In this document: one piece after another, positions 23,613 to 35,100 of the stretch
Position numbering within the stretch: the stretch's first letter is position 1
Layout of the letters: each line of letters starts with the position of its first letter
From: Zygnema cylindricum
Taxonomy: Eukaryota; Streptophyta; Zygnematophyceae; Zygnematales; Zygnemataceae
Direction of reading: 5' to 3'
Length of the DNA: 64,000 nucleotides
Assembly (NCBI GenBank): GCA_037447655.1
Contig: JBBHKE010000807.1
Coordinates: 112,327-176,326 of the forward strand
Notes under the pieces: model-generated
The model's input: only the letters and a program-made list of their open reading frames with translations
Told to the model about the DNA's origin: nothing
Database searches by the model: none
Position numbers and translations under genes: made by a program

Positions 23613-24556
23613 TGTTGAAAAGAGGTATTTTGTAGTCTCTCTTGTGACCTTACTGCAACCCTCATACTTGTCGTAGTCGCTGAGGACCTGCAGACAGCCA
23701 TTGTTGCCTCTAGCAACTAAAGAGACAGGCAGATCACTAATATTGTTTTTGCAAAACATACTCTGCCAGGTGTGGGAATTGATCCAAGGACCTCTGGATG
23801 ACCGCCGAACGGAATAGCCCCGCGCCTTATCCAATAGGTCTTAGAAGAGCGATACACGTATATAGCGCAATGTTAAATTAAAGATGTACGGCGCCGGATA
23901 TTCCTTTTAAACAAATTGCGCGACATACCGGTTCGCACGAAATCGGACCACACGAAATATCCGAATCGACATGTAATTTCGACGGACGAAATCAAATTTT
24001 CGGATGTGATCGAACGGCTCACACTGGAGCCAAAATGCAGGAATAGAAGTTTGGCGGTTTGCGGACCAGATGTCAGCGGATGACACATGGCAATATATGG
24101 TTAGACAACGGATATTACAGGAGGAGCAACTACGGCTTCGAAACTGACACGCGTCAGCGGACCGGCCATGCCGTACTATGCGGTACAAGAAGTACACCGG
24201 TACTTGTACCTTCTCAAACTTTACAGTGATATGATTGGTCGAGTACCTTAGTAATAGATTTAGAGAGGAAGCTTAGAACTTCGAATATTTTTGGGTTTTC
24301 AGCCTCTCTCCCAGAGTGCATCTGTATTTATGGACCAACTTTGGTCAGCCATAGCTTAATGCTCAGGGGAGCAATTTCAGTGATTCTTATTGCAGCAAAC
24401 TCAGGGGAGTCCAAGCTACACAGGGGTGTAATTGGTCAGAGTATTTGGGTCCCATGGTGGGACTTATTCATTGTCAAAGTCTAAAGTGTATATACTATCC
24501 TAAAGGCTTCACAGAAGCTGGACATTTTGTGTACCAATGGAGGTCACAGAATTACA
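23613..24556 (+). mobile_element. 3' LTR of copia element A
   Basis: The TG...CA repeat follows the polypurine tract directly and is collinear with 18002-18946 over its full length (944 versus 945 bp). Confidence 0.85.
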
Positions 24557-24879
24557 ATGTGGTCCATTAATACAATGTTTGCAAAATATACGGCAAGAAG
24601 CACCCTTAGGCCGGAAATTCCTCCATCTCCTGTTTTGGACGAAATGGTGGTAAGCGAGACTCAAAAACCTGATTTACTTACAGAAGATACATCGAACGTG
24701 GAGCCCTTTGAAGAAAGAGCTTTAATCGGAGATATGGAGCCCCTCGAAGAAGAAGCGTTAAATGGAGATGTGGACTTGGCATGTGGAGACTACAGTGGCG
24801 TCTTGGTGTCGAGGCGAAAACTTCAACACGTATCCACAAAGATTTCTCGCATGTGACTTATCAACTGGATGATTGTGAA
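24557..24879 (+). other. Unknown acidic open frame after the LTR
   Basis: A frame entering from the LTR stays open to a stop at 24856. It encodes an acidic stretch with repeated 'PFEERALIGDMEPLEEEAL'-like phrasing. It matches no copia domain I know. It could be part of another transposon, or unique target DNA. Confidence 0.3.
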
Positions 24880-25118
24880 ACTCTAAGACCTCCATAAGTC
24901 CTCAGAGTGGACAGCTTCCAAGAAGCCTCTAGGATAATCCTGACCCCTTTGTGTTTAAGCAAAAATAACTGCCATCCTGGCAGACAAAAACTCTGACCAC
25001 CTTCACCCCTTTGAAGGCAAGACTCCCCTGAGTCGATAACAAAAAGAATCTCTGAATTTGCTCCCCTGAGCAGTAAGTTATGGAGGGTCAAAGTTGACCT
25101 TTTGTACAGAAGCTCTCT
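24880..25118 (-). mobile_element. Inverted, diverged copia LTR fragment
   Basis: Read on the minus strand this matches the 3' third of the element A LTR ('taacttactgctcaggggagcaa', then 'cctagaggcttc' and so on) with many differences. It stops abruptly at the copia B fragment. Confidence 0.7.
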
Positions 25119-25122
25119 GGGT

Positions 25123-26458
25123 CCCCTCCGTCCGGATTCTACTTAGTCTCGCAGCAGCGGAAGACATAGAAGTGCATCAGATGGACATCAAAACCGCTTT
25201 CTTACACGGAGAATTGGAAGAAGAGATCTTCATGCGACAACCGGAAGGATTTGTGGAGAAAGGAGAAGAAAGCAAGGTGTGCAGATTGATAAAGCCCCTT
25301 TATGGACAAAAAAAGCTCCACGCCAATGGAGAAAAAAGTTGGACGAGTTTTTGACAAGTTTGGGATATATCCGAATCAGTTCAGATCATTCCATCTACTT
25401 AATTGAGGATGAGGAAGGTATAATTTTCTTTGCCATATATGTTGATGATTTGCTTGTTTTGAGTAAATCAATGGTGAAAATTAATAGATTGAAAAATGAT
25501 CTAAAGAGTAGATTTGAAATGAAAGATTTGGGGGAGGCAAAGTACATTTTGGGAATTCAAATGGAGAGGGATAGAGAAAAGAAAACAATTAGACTAACTC
25601 AAAAGGAAGCAATTGGGAATATGCTTGAAAAATTTCAAATGGAAAAAGCAAATAGTTGTACGACTCCAATGGACTTAAAGAAGGGGAATGAGGGGAGCTC
25701 AAAGGAGGGAGTCTTGATCTTAGATTATGAGCTAGGACTTGAGGAAAGCAAGTTCATGCAAACTATTCCGTACAGACGGGTTGTCGGTAGTTTGATCTAC
25801 TTTATGAACTATACTCGTCTTGATATAGCTACAGCTGTGGGAGTATTAAGTAGGAGTCTGAATTATCCTAGGAAGAAAGATTGGGAAGCGGCCAAAAGGG
25901 TCATGCGGTATTTGGTAGGAACGAGAGATTTGTGGTTGCATTTGGGAGGGGATAATACTGACATTCACTACTTGGAGTGATGCCACTTATGGGGATGCTC
26001 CGATGATCCTCCGATGAGGAGGTGTACTTCTGGGTATGTGTTGTATGTTGGGAATGGGCCTTGCTGTTGGAGCAGTAAGCAACAAAAGGTGATTGCTCAG
26101 TCCACCATGGAGGCTGAGTATATGGCCTCTTTTTCGGCTGTGAAATAATTAATGTGGGTGAAATCTTTGCTTCAAGAATTGGGATACAGGAAGAATAGAG
26201 TACAAAAGATATTTTGTGACAATCAAGCTGCGATTGCAAATGCAACAAACCATAAGCATCATTTTAAAGCAAAACACATGGATATTTGTTTGAGCTTTGT
26301 TAGGGAGAAAGTTGAGAATAAAATCATTAGTTTGGAATTTAGACCAGATGGTGAGATGGTAGCAGATATGATGACTAAACCAGTTCCTTCTCCTAAATTG
26401 ATATTTTGTAGGGAGAAGTGTGGACTGAAGCAAAAGAGAGACTAGAAAATAAGGGGAG
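25123..26458 (+). pseudogene. Copia element B, RT-RNase H fragment
   Basis: The fragment starts inside RT ('PSVRILLSLAAAEDIEVHQ'). It carries YVDDLLVL and the same A7 frameshift as element A, and continues through RNase H ('FCDNQAAIANATN') to the polypurine tract AAAATAAGGGGAG. It has a further frameshift at about 25977 and a stop near 26146. Gag, protease and integrase are absent. By eye it is identical to element A over 25123-25655 and then clearly diverged. Confidence 0.85.
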
Positions 26459-27469
26459 TGTTGAAAAGAGAGGTATTTTGTAGTCTTTCTTGTGACCTTA
26501 CTGCAACCCTCATACTTGTCGTAGTCACTGAGGACCTGCAGGCAACCATGGCTGCCCCCAGCACCTAAGGAGACAGGCAGATCACTAGTATAGTTTTTCT
26601 GCAAAATATAGACTGTCAATTGTGAGACAGGAGACAGGCAGATCACTAGTATAGTTTTTCTGCAAAATATAGACTGTCAATTGTGAGACTTGATCCAGAG
26701 ACCTCCGGATGATCACCGTGCGGCCTAGCCGTCCGCCTTATCCGGTAGGTCTTGAATTAACCAATACACTGATTGGGCGCGATATTAATTTAAACAGAAA
26801 ATCGCCGGATATTTCATTTAACTATTTACAGGACGATTTATGCACGGAAGCATACTGGTCCGCACAAAATATACGAATCGACATTTAATTTCGACGGACG
26901 AAATCAAATGTTCGGGTCAGATCGAACGGCTCACGGTGGAGCCGGAATGCCGGAATAGCAGTTTGGCAGTTTGCGGACTAGATGTCGGCAGATGACACGT
27001 GGCAACATATGGTTGGATAGCGGATATCACAGGAGGAGCAACTACGGCTCCGGAACTAACACGTGTCAGGGGACCGGCCATGCCGTACTATGGCCGTAGA
27101 AGAAGTACAGCGGTACTTGTACCTTTTTGTAATTTGCAATCATGTGATTGGTCCAGTACCCTAGTAATAGGTTTAGAGAGGTAGCTTAGGACTTCTAATA
27201 TTTTTGGTTTTTCAGCCTCTCTCCCAGAGTGCATTTGTATTTATGGACCAACTTTGGTCAGCCATAACTTAATGCTCGGGTGAGCAATTTCAGTGATTCT
27301 TTTTGCTGCCGTTTCAAGAGAGTCTTGGCTATACAAGGGTGTAGTTGGTCAGGGTTTTTGCGTTCCAGGGTGGCTCTTATTCATTGCCAAAGTCAAAAGT
27401 GCAAATATTATCCTAGAGGCTTCATATAAGCTGGAAATTATGTGGACCAATGGAGGTCACAGAATTAAA
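26459..27469 (+). mobile_element. 3' LTR of copia element B
   Basis: Homologous to the element A LTR but more diverged, beginning TGTTGAAAAGAG and ending ATTAAA where A has ATTACA. It is longer than A mainly because of a 61-bp internal tandem duplication. Confidence 0.82.
26571..26692 (+). repeat. 61-bp tandem duplication in the element B LTR
   Basis: The unit starting 'agacaggcagatcactag' occurs at 26571-26631 and again at 26632-26692, essentially unchanged. The near-identity suggests it arose after the LTR had diverged from element A. Confidence 0.85.
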
Positions 27470-28415
27470 ATGTGGCAGTGGGCCGTATGGCAAATTTAAG
27501 TCGACCTCCGCGTGCGCCGCATGACCAGGTGGCGGTGGGTAGACGTGGGGATATGATAAAGACTTTGGATTTGGATGTGTTGTAGGAAGTCCTCGTGGTC
27601 CCCCAGCCGTACGGTCCTTTTCGCGTTTCCTAGCCAATGCAAGGCACGCGTCGATGACGTGGTCACGCTCTTTGCAGTATTTGCAAAAAAATTGAGATCT
27701 TGCAATCATTGGAGGTTTCTTAGGAGAAGAGACAAAAAGCGTCAAACCATCATTAGAAACGACAGGATTGTTAATATTTAAGCGCGTCTCTTCGTGTAAT
27801 AAACGATTAGTGAGATCTTGCAAAGTGACAGTGGACATATCAGTATTGATTGTACTTGCAAATAAGTTAAACGAGAGAGGTAATCCACCCAAAATGACAC
27901 TTATGAGATCCTCATGAGTGATTGTGTAATTAATGCATTTAAGTCGTCCAGCCAATGATTCAACCCTTTGAATAAAGACAAACATATATTCGGATTTATC
28001 TTTTTGAGCGTTGTTGAACTGTCGACGTAGGGCCAATGGATGTGGCCAAGTGTTAGTTTCGTAGGCGCGACATAAAATCTGCCACGCCTCATGAGAAGTA
28101 GTTGCCTCACGAATCCGATTTGCAATCTGGTCGTCTAAGGAAAGGACAAGACGAGACAGCGCGACAGAATCCTTCTCAACCCATGAAGCGACAGCTGTCT
28201 GAGCAGTAGCCAAGGTAGCGTCACCACCAAGGTAGCGTCACCGGCGACAGGAAAGACAAGCAACGTGACAGTGCCATTAATCCCCAAATTTTTTCGAAAG
28301 AAAACAAATGCTGGATTTGAAACTTCCAGTCATAGAAATTTTCGCCGTGAAATTTCGGCACAGAGTTTGAGACAGACGAAGGGCTAGGCCCGTAACCTAT
28401 TGAATGTGATGCCAT
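27470..28415 (-). pseudogene. Copia element C, gag fragment on the opposite strand
   Basis: The minus-strand frame starts 'MASHSIGYG' at 28415 and continues with 'KFHGENFYDWKFQIQHL', 'VILGGLPLSF', and a zinc knuckle C-K-Y-C-x4-H-x4-C near 27660-27700. This is the UBN2/gag region of copia elements, of a lineage close to element D and not to A or B. A 17-bp tandem duplication at about 28212-28244 breaks the frame. The C-terminal side runs directly into the element B LTR end, so protease and pol are missing. The 5' LTR, expected at higher coordinates, could not be delimited. Confidence 0.75.
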
Positions 28416-29987
28416 GAAAAGGCCGAAAAAGATTAATATGACGAAATATCAAGAAAGGTAAAAATAAAGAAAACAACAAGATAAATAAGACAAGGAAAGA
28501 AGTAACGACAAACAAGGAAACAAGCGAGAGGTTTGTCGTTCAAGTGTCTTGATTTTTGATTAATTATTTACAACGACACAAAAGAGTCTTATAGTTAGAC
28601 GAGGTAAGGGGTAGCCACAAAAAGGGTCTAAAAGGTACATCTAGTTACGGTGAAAAGAATCTAAGTCTAAAAGGATTCCTACGCAAGAATCATCAATTCT
28701 AATAAAAATATGTACATTCCACTAAATAAAGTACAGAATGCTAAACCGAAGTACTAGACTTATAGCGTAGCACATAGAACTCTAAAATTAGTGTAGAGAA
28801 CAATAAGTAGTGTAGAATGCTTTAAATGTAATCCAACACGTTGTACCTAAAATGGTCTTTCCAGCGCAAGTTTTGCAATAAAGTTTCTATGTCCATATTT
28901 GTAAGGTAATAAGAATGTGAATTTTGGCAAATAGATAATAATATAGTATTAGACAAAAACCGAACCTCTATCACATGTTTTTTTGTTCCATAGACTTGTA
29001 CAAGTAAGAACAGCCAAAAAACCAAAAAAATGGGTATAACTGCTTCAAAATTTGCAACTTTGACAAAAAAAAGGAAAATTTATCATACTCCCTTCCAATG
29101 GTTACGGAATATAAATACAAGAAACAAACATTTATCAAAAAAATGACAATAAGAAGTGGCACATATAAACCAGAAAAAAGTGGAAACAAAAAACAACTTT
29201 TTAATTCAAAGTAAAAGGGAATAAAAAACCAAAATTTGTAAATATTGTTACAATAGTCTTAAGTGGGTTTTTTCATTATATACCCCCGATGGACACTTAG
29301 AAAAATATAAATTACAAAACAATTTTATAACAAATAACAAAAAGGAGATGTACAAATAGTCCGGAAAAAGATCAGAAACTAAAACTAAACTAAACTAAAC
29401 TAAAAGTTTTCAGTTCCTCACTAAACATGTGGTCAAACTATAATAATTTTTTCCGTATTCTTTTGCAACATCGGAATCGGTTTACAATTCCTATTTCTTT
29501 CTTATTTTCTTTCGAAAAGAATAAATATATTTTTGTTCGTATTCCGCCTTTTTACAACCACACAACTAAAGGAAACTTCAATTTTTTTTTCCTTTGATTT
29601 CTCCTCTCCTTTGATTTTCCGAAAAAAAAAAGTTTCACTATCTATGAAAACCCTAAATAGTGTATCTATTCGAGGTTTAGGGTCCAAAATGGAAACTAAT
29701 TACCATTTTTTCTCTCAAAGCCTACCAAATTTTTTACTACTTTTCAAAACTTTACCACTTTCCAAACCTTTACTAATCAAAAAATTTACTACTTTTCAAA
29801 GTCACACGACTATTGTTCCCTAGTTCGAGTGTCATAAAAACAACAACCAAAAAAAAAAAATTTGAAATACCAAAAGATATTATAGAGTCGTTAAAAATAA
29901 CAAGAGAGAAAGAAAAAGAAAGAAAAAGGGAGTCGTTCTTCTTCACAAACCGAAAAATGTTCGAGTTTTCCGGAAACTTTGTCAATT
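28416..29987. other. AT-rich flank, no gene recognised
   Basis: Probably includes the 5' LTR of copia C at its left part and the 3' flank of the subtilase gene at its right part. There is an (ACTAA)4 run near 29382-29402. Nothing else can be supported. Confidence 0.4.
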
Positions 29988-31956
29988 TTAAAAATCGCAA
30001 GCCATGTAAGACGAAACTACCGAATTATATTCTGGTCGAGTGAGCCCTTTCTTTAACCAACAATACGATTTTCTCGGATTAAATACAAATCCGCTACAAT
30101 CAATATTTGAAGTACATTGTGAGGCACAATTAGAAACGGTAATGTCGGGTATAAATTGACTTACACCTCCCTTTACTATAAACTTTTTGTGATTGGTTTT
30201 CGGTTGATAAATATACCCGGGAACTTTATCTCCACACCCTGTATTGAAAATAAACAAACAAACAAAAGGAAGGAAGAATTTATCATAACATGATTTGCTT
30301 CGAGGATTAATATGGGACTAGTAATTTGAGTTAATAAAATCGTTTTTTTGTGGAATTCAAACGTAATTAAAACGGTGTAAATCGGCATAAAACTTTTGAA
30401 AGACTATGACTTCAGTTTTAACATTAACAAAACCCAAAATCCCCAAAACTTCCCTTTCTTACAAAGCCAATTTGAACTTGTTGATGAGCGTTGAAAAGTA
30501 TTAAAAACTGTTTAAAACGTTCTAGAGAGTTCCAGTATGTTTAAAAATGTTTGAAAAAGTTCCAAAATGTTAAAAAATGTCCATGAATGATAAGAAATGT
30601 TAGAAAATGATAAAACAAGATGATCAACAATGTTAAAGATGGTTAAATCATGTTTAGAAATGGTGCAAAATGATGATAACCAGTGATGAACAATGTTCAA
30701 AAATGTTCAAAAACGGTCAAAAACAATCAAAAATGTTCGAAAAACGTCAAACATGTTCAAAAACGTTAAAAAAGCATTAAAAAAACATTTAAAAACGTCC
30801 AAAACCTTCATAAAGCGTCCAGAAACTTTCAGAAAATGTTCACAAAACGTTCAAAACCCTCCTCAACACTCACTTGGATTCGCCAAAACCGGATTACTCG
30901 ATTCGCAAACGATGTAACTGTCGAACTTCGCACTCGATTGCAAATTCCCGATTGCGTACTTAAAAAAACATTGCGAATTTTTTAACTTAAAAACGAATCC
31001 CAAACACCTTGCATTCGTGTTGCACAATTTGGCGCAATATCTCGGAGAAGCCCCGGCCCTACTGTGACCGTAATTTACGACGGAAATGTCCGTATTCCGT
31101 TTGATGCGGTAACCACGGATTGTTTGGCCGCATTGTTCTGGGAGAGAGAGGGGGAGGAGGAGAGGGTGAGGGAGAGGGAGAGGGAGAGGGAGGAGAGGGT
31201 GGGAGAGGGGGGGAGGGGAGAGGGAGAGGGGAGGGGGGAGAGGGGAAGGAGAGGGAGGGGAGGGGAGGGAGGGGAGGGAGGGAGAGGTAGGGGAGAGAGG
31301 GAGGAGAGGGAGAGTGGAGGGGAGGGAGAGGCAGAAGGAGAGGGAGAGAAGAGGGGAGGAGAGGGAGAGGGGAGGGGCGGGAGAGGGAGAAGGGGGGGGT
31401 GAGGGAGGGGAGGGAGAGCAAGGAGGGGAGAGAGGGGAAGGAGGGAGACGAGGGAGAAGAAACTATTTCTGACACAAACACAAATATTCTTATAATTCTC
31501 CTTTATTTATTTTTAAGAGACGAAAAAAGGAAAATCCAAACTATTTGTGGTGAGGATTGGAGAGGGAAGGGCTTACCGGGAGGTGGAGGGGCATAAGGGG
31601 GGGGGCTGGGAGGAGGAGAAGGGGGGGGAGGAGAGAGAGGAAGAGAAGGAGGTAGTCTGGCTGGAGGCGGCGAACGAGGGGGAGGGGGAGGAGGAGGCGA
31701 AGGAGGGGGAGTGGGAGGAGGAGAGGGAGGCGGACTGGGGGGAGGTGGAGAGGGAGGGGGGGTGGGAGGAGGAGAGGGAGGAGGACTCGGAGGTGGTGGA
31801 GACGGAGGGGGGGAGGGAGGAGGACTGGGAGGAGGGGGCGAGGGAGGGGGAGAAGGTGGAGGCGAGGGAGGAGGACTAGGAGGAGGTGGTGAAGGTGGGG
31901 GAGAGGGAGGAGGGCTAGGAGGCGGTGGAGAGGGAGGTGGGGAGGGAGGAGGGGAA

Positions 31957-32052
<96 letters not shown>

Positions 32053-32058
32053 GGGGGG

Positions 32059-32103
<45 letters not shown>

Positions 32104-35100
32104 GGGGAGGGAGGGGGACTGGGAGGAGGTGGAGACGGTGGTGGAGATGGCGGAGGGGAAGGGGGAGGAGAGGGATGTGGAGGAGGAGGAGAGGGGAGAG
32201 AAGGTGGAGGTGCGTTAGGTGGGAGAGGAGGAGAGGGGGGAGAGGGAGGGGGAGGAGGAGGATCCTGGATGACTCTCGCTACTATTGGGCTCTCGACGAC
32301 CATTGAGGCGTCGCCAGCTGTCCATTTCCATTTTCCAAAGACATAATTTCCTGCCACGTAGCACCACCTCATTGGTTGTCAGAACAAGACAAGAAAAGAA
32401 AGAAATCGTGACAGGGAGACGAGACTCTTTCGTCTCCCATCTTGACTTTTTCATAAAATGACAAAAAGGAAAAAAAGGGAATAAAGAAAAAAAGAAAGGA
32501 AGAAAGAAGAGGGATAAGAGGCGAATAACAAAAAGGCGGGAAAATGACGGACAAGGGACGAAAGACGGAAACGAAAGACCACTGAAAAAAAGAAAAAAAA
32601 AGGAAAAGTTTGACGGAATGGAAAAGGAAGAAAACGCGGAAACAAAAAAGAAAACGAAAAAGAAAAACAAAAAAGGAACGAAAACGGAAACGAAAAACGG
32701 AAATCCAGTAAGAAAGAAATTACAAGGAAAACGAAAAACGAAAAAGGAAAAAGAAAAAAGAGAAAAAAAACAAAAACTCACCGGTGGCATTATTAACCGT
32801 GACCATGGTTCCCACCACACTAATTTCGAACTCGATCATCGAAACAGTTTCGTTGAAAACAAGCTGCGAAGGTGAAATCGTGACAATCGTCCCGGCAGGA
32901 GAATCGATTTCCACACTGTAAACCATACTTGTGGGACCAACATTTTTCACTCTTCTTTTAGCGACAATCCCACTACTCGTGACCGACGACAACATCAATG
33001 AAGGAAGATTGTAATCGAAAATATTCGAGGTTTCCGGACATTCTTTTTCGATGATGGACGAAACGTAAGAGGAAGAATAAAATTTACACAAGTAAATTAA
33101 AATGTCGTTGATACCGGAGTCGTAAACTAGTCCGGGATTATTTGCTCCGTTAGGGTTTACATAACCACTCCCAAAGTCGTTAGGGTTTGCGACTAAAGGA
33201 TCTAAAAGACTGTTGTAGTTTTCTTCGTAATAGCCGGATGCGGCCAAAATGTCGCTACCGACATTGTCTTGGTGGGTGGCTGCAAAGTGGGAGAAGGAGA
33301 GTGAGTGGGAGAGGGAGGGAGAGGGAGAAGGAGAGAGAGTTTCGAGCCGTCGAATTCAAGCTGGGTTAAAGGTCCAAGAATCGGACCAACATTCCAAACA
33401 GAGTATAAGATGAGATGATTCCCAAACAGAGAGTATAATTATCCTTATTCACCCAGCTTGCCCTCATACATTCTACGTGACAAGGTCACATATCCCACTG
33501 TCACGACACGAGAAAAAAAGAAAATCAATCCCAGAATCGAAAACAAACTCCATCCATCCATCCACAAAATTCCCAAAAACAAAATTGAAAAAACAAAAAA
33601 CATAATTGAAAAAAACAGCTTAAAATGCGACAAAAACAACAACAACAACAACAAAAATCTTCCACAAATGTTTCCACCGAAAAAAACAAGTTTTACCTGT
33701 TGTTGATAACGCGGAATAAACGGCTCCGGGAGACCAAGTCGGGTGTAAAGCCCTTAAAAGAACCGCGATCCCCGCTATATGTGGTGTGGCCTGGGAAGTT
33801 CCGGAAAGAATATTAAATTCCGTAGTTCGAGGGTCGTCCGCAAAACTTAACTGATAATCTGCCGTAATTCTTCCTCCGTTTTGAGCCTCAGAATGTGTCC
33901 AGGCTCCGAGAATACCCACTCCGGGACCCGCGATATTCGGCTGTTGTTAAAAAACCAAAAAAAGGATGAATAGATCAACAAGCAAGCAAAAAGAAGACCA
34001 ATTAAAACGAAAACAAGTCGAACAGAAAAAAAAAAAAGTGAGAATCAACAAAAACGACCTAAAATGACAATACAAAGAAAAAGGAATTATTTTGTAATGT
34101 AGAAGGAGGTTTGCATTGGATGGGTTTTTTGTGACCGACATCAAACGAAGGGAGGCAAGAAACAAACAAAAGAAGAAAAAGTAAAAAAGTAAAATAAGAT
34201 AAGAATAAGAAGTAAAAGAAGAGGAAGTAACACCCATTTACCCGGATGTTTGGAAAGTGCAATGAGGACATATTTGCGTCTTATATTATTCTTATTTACT
34301 TAATAAACTTAGTTGCATTTTCAACTCTCAATTTCCTTGATAAAATTTGAATTGAAAATTGTATACAAAACCGTCCAATATATCTGCACTTTCTGCACTT
34401 CCGAACTAAAGTTTTTAAGATCAATCAAAGTTTTTTCAGAAAATAAGATAACCTGAAAAAAAAAGTCAGAATCCAACACCGAAAACGGTTTCTGGGATCA
34501 AATAAAACGGGTTTTTTTTATTCGTTTTTTCTTTGCTCTGTCTGATTTTGAAACAGATGTCGAAAATTTACGGATTTACCTTCATAATATCGGCGATAGG
34601 ATTGAATCCTCGTGCCGAAAAAGACGCGACAACAGGTCCCTCGTAATCTGGACCGACATTTCGAATAACGTCTGAAATTGCCGCTGTCGCCGTTTCTCTG
34701 AAAAATTAAAAAATAAAAGAGTAAAAGAAAAAACAAAAGCAGACAAACAAGAAAAATGGATCAGAAAAACGTGAACCAGGCTCGAACTGTAAATTGAAAA
34801 CCGAAAAATCGCAAATGGAAACTGAAAACTATAAATTAAAAACTGCCTACTACGACTAGGAAACTGCAAAAAGGATACTAGAAGCTAAGAAACCGAAGAA
34901 TAAAAACATTAGACGTAAAAACTGAAAACTATAAAAGGTGAGAAAGGAAAAACTGAGAGGAGAAGACCGAGAAACTTATGACAATGAAACGGAAAAAAGG
35001 AAGAAACGGAGAAATTGAGAAACTGAGAAACATACGGATTCGCGTTAATATAGTCGAGAATCGCATTCCCGACATCCGGAGAAACATGAGCCGAGGGAAT

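Noticed and set aside
28416-28800. 5' LTR of copia element C
   Set aside because: Expected here, but with no second LTR copy in the window its borders cannot be established.
31711-32346. Plus-strand poly-Gly frame, possible glycine-rich protein
   Set aside because: Antisense to the Pro-rich exon, which is tied by phase to exons on both sides; the Gly frame has no such support.
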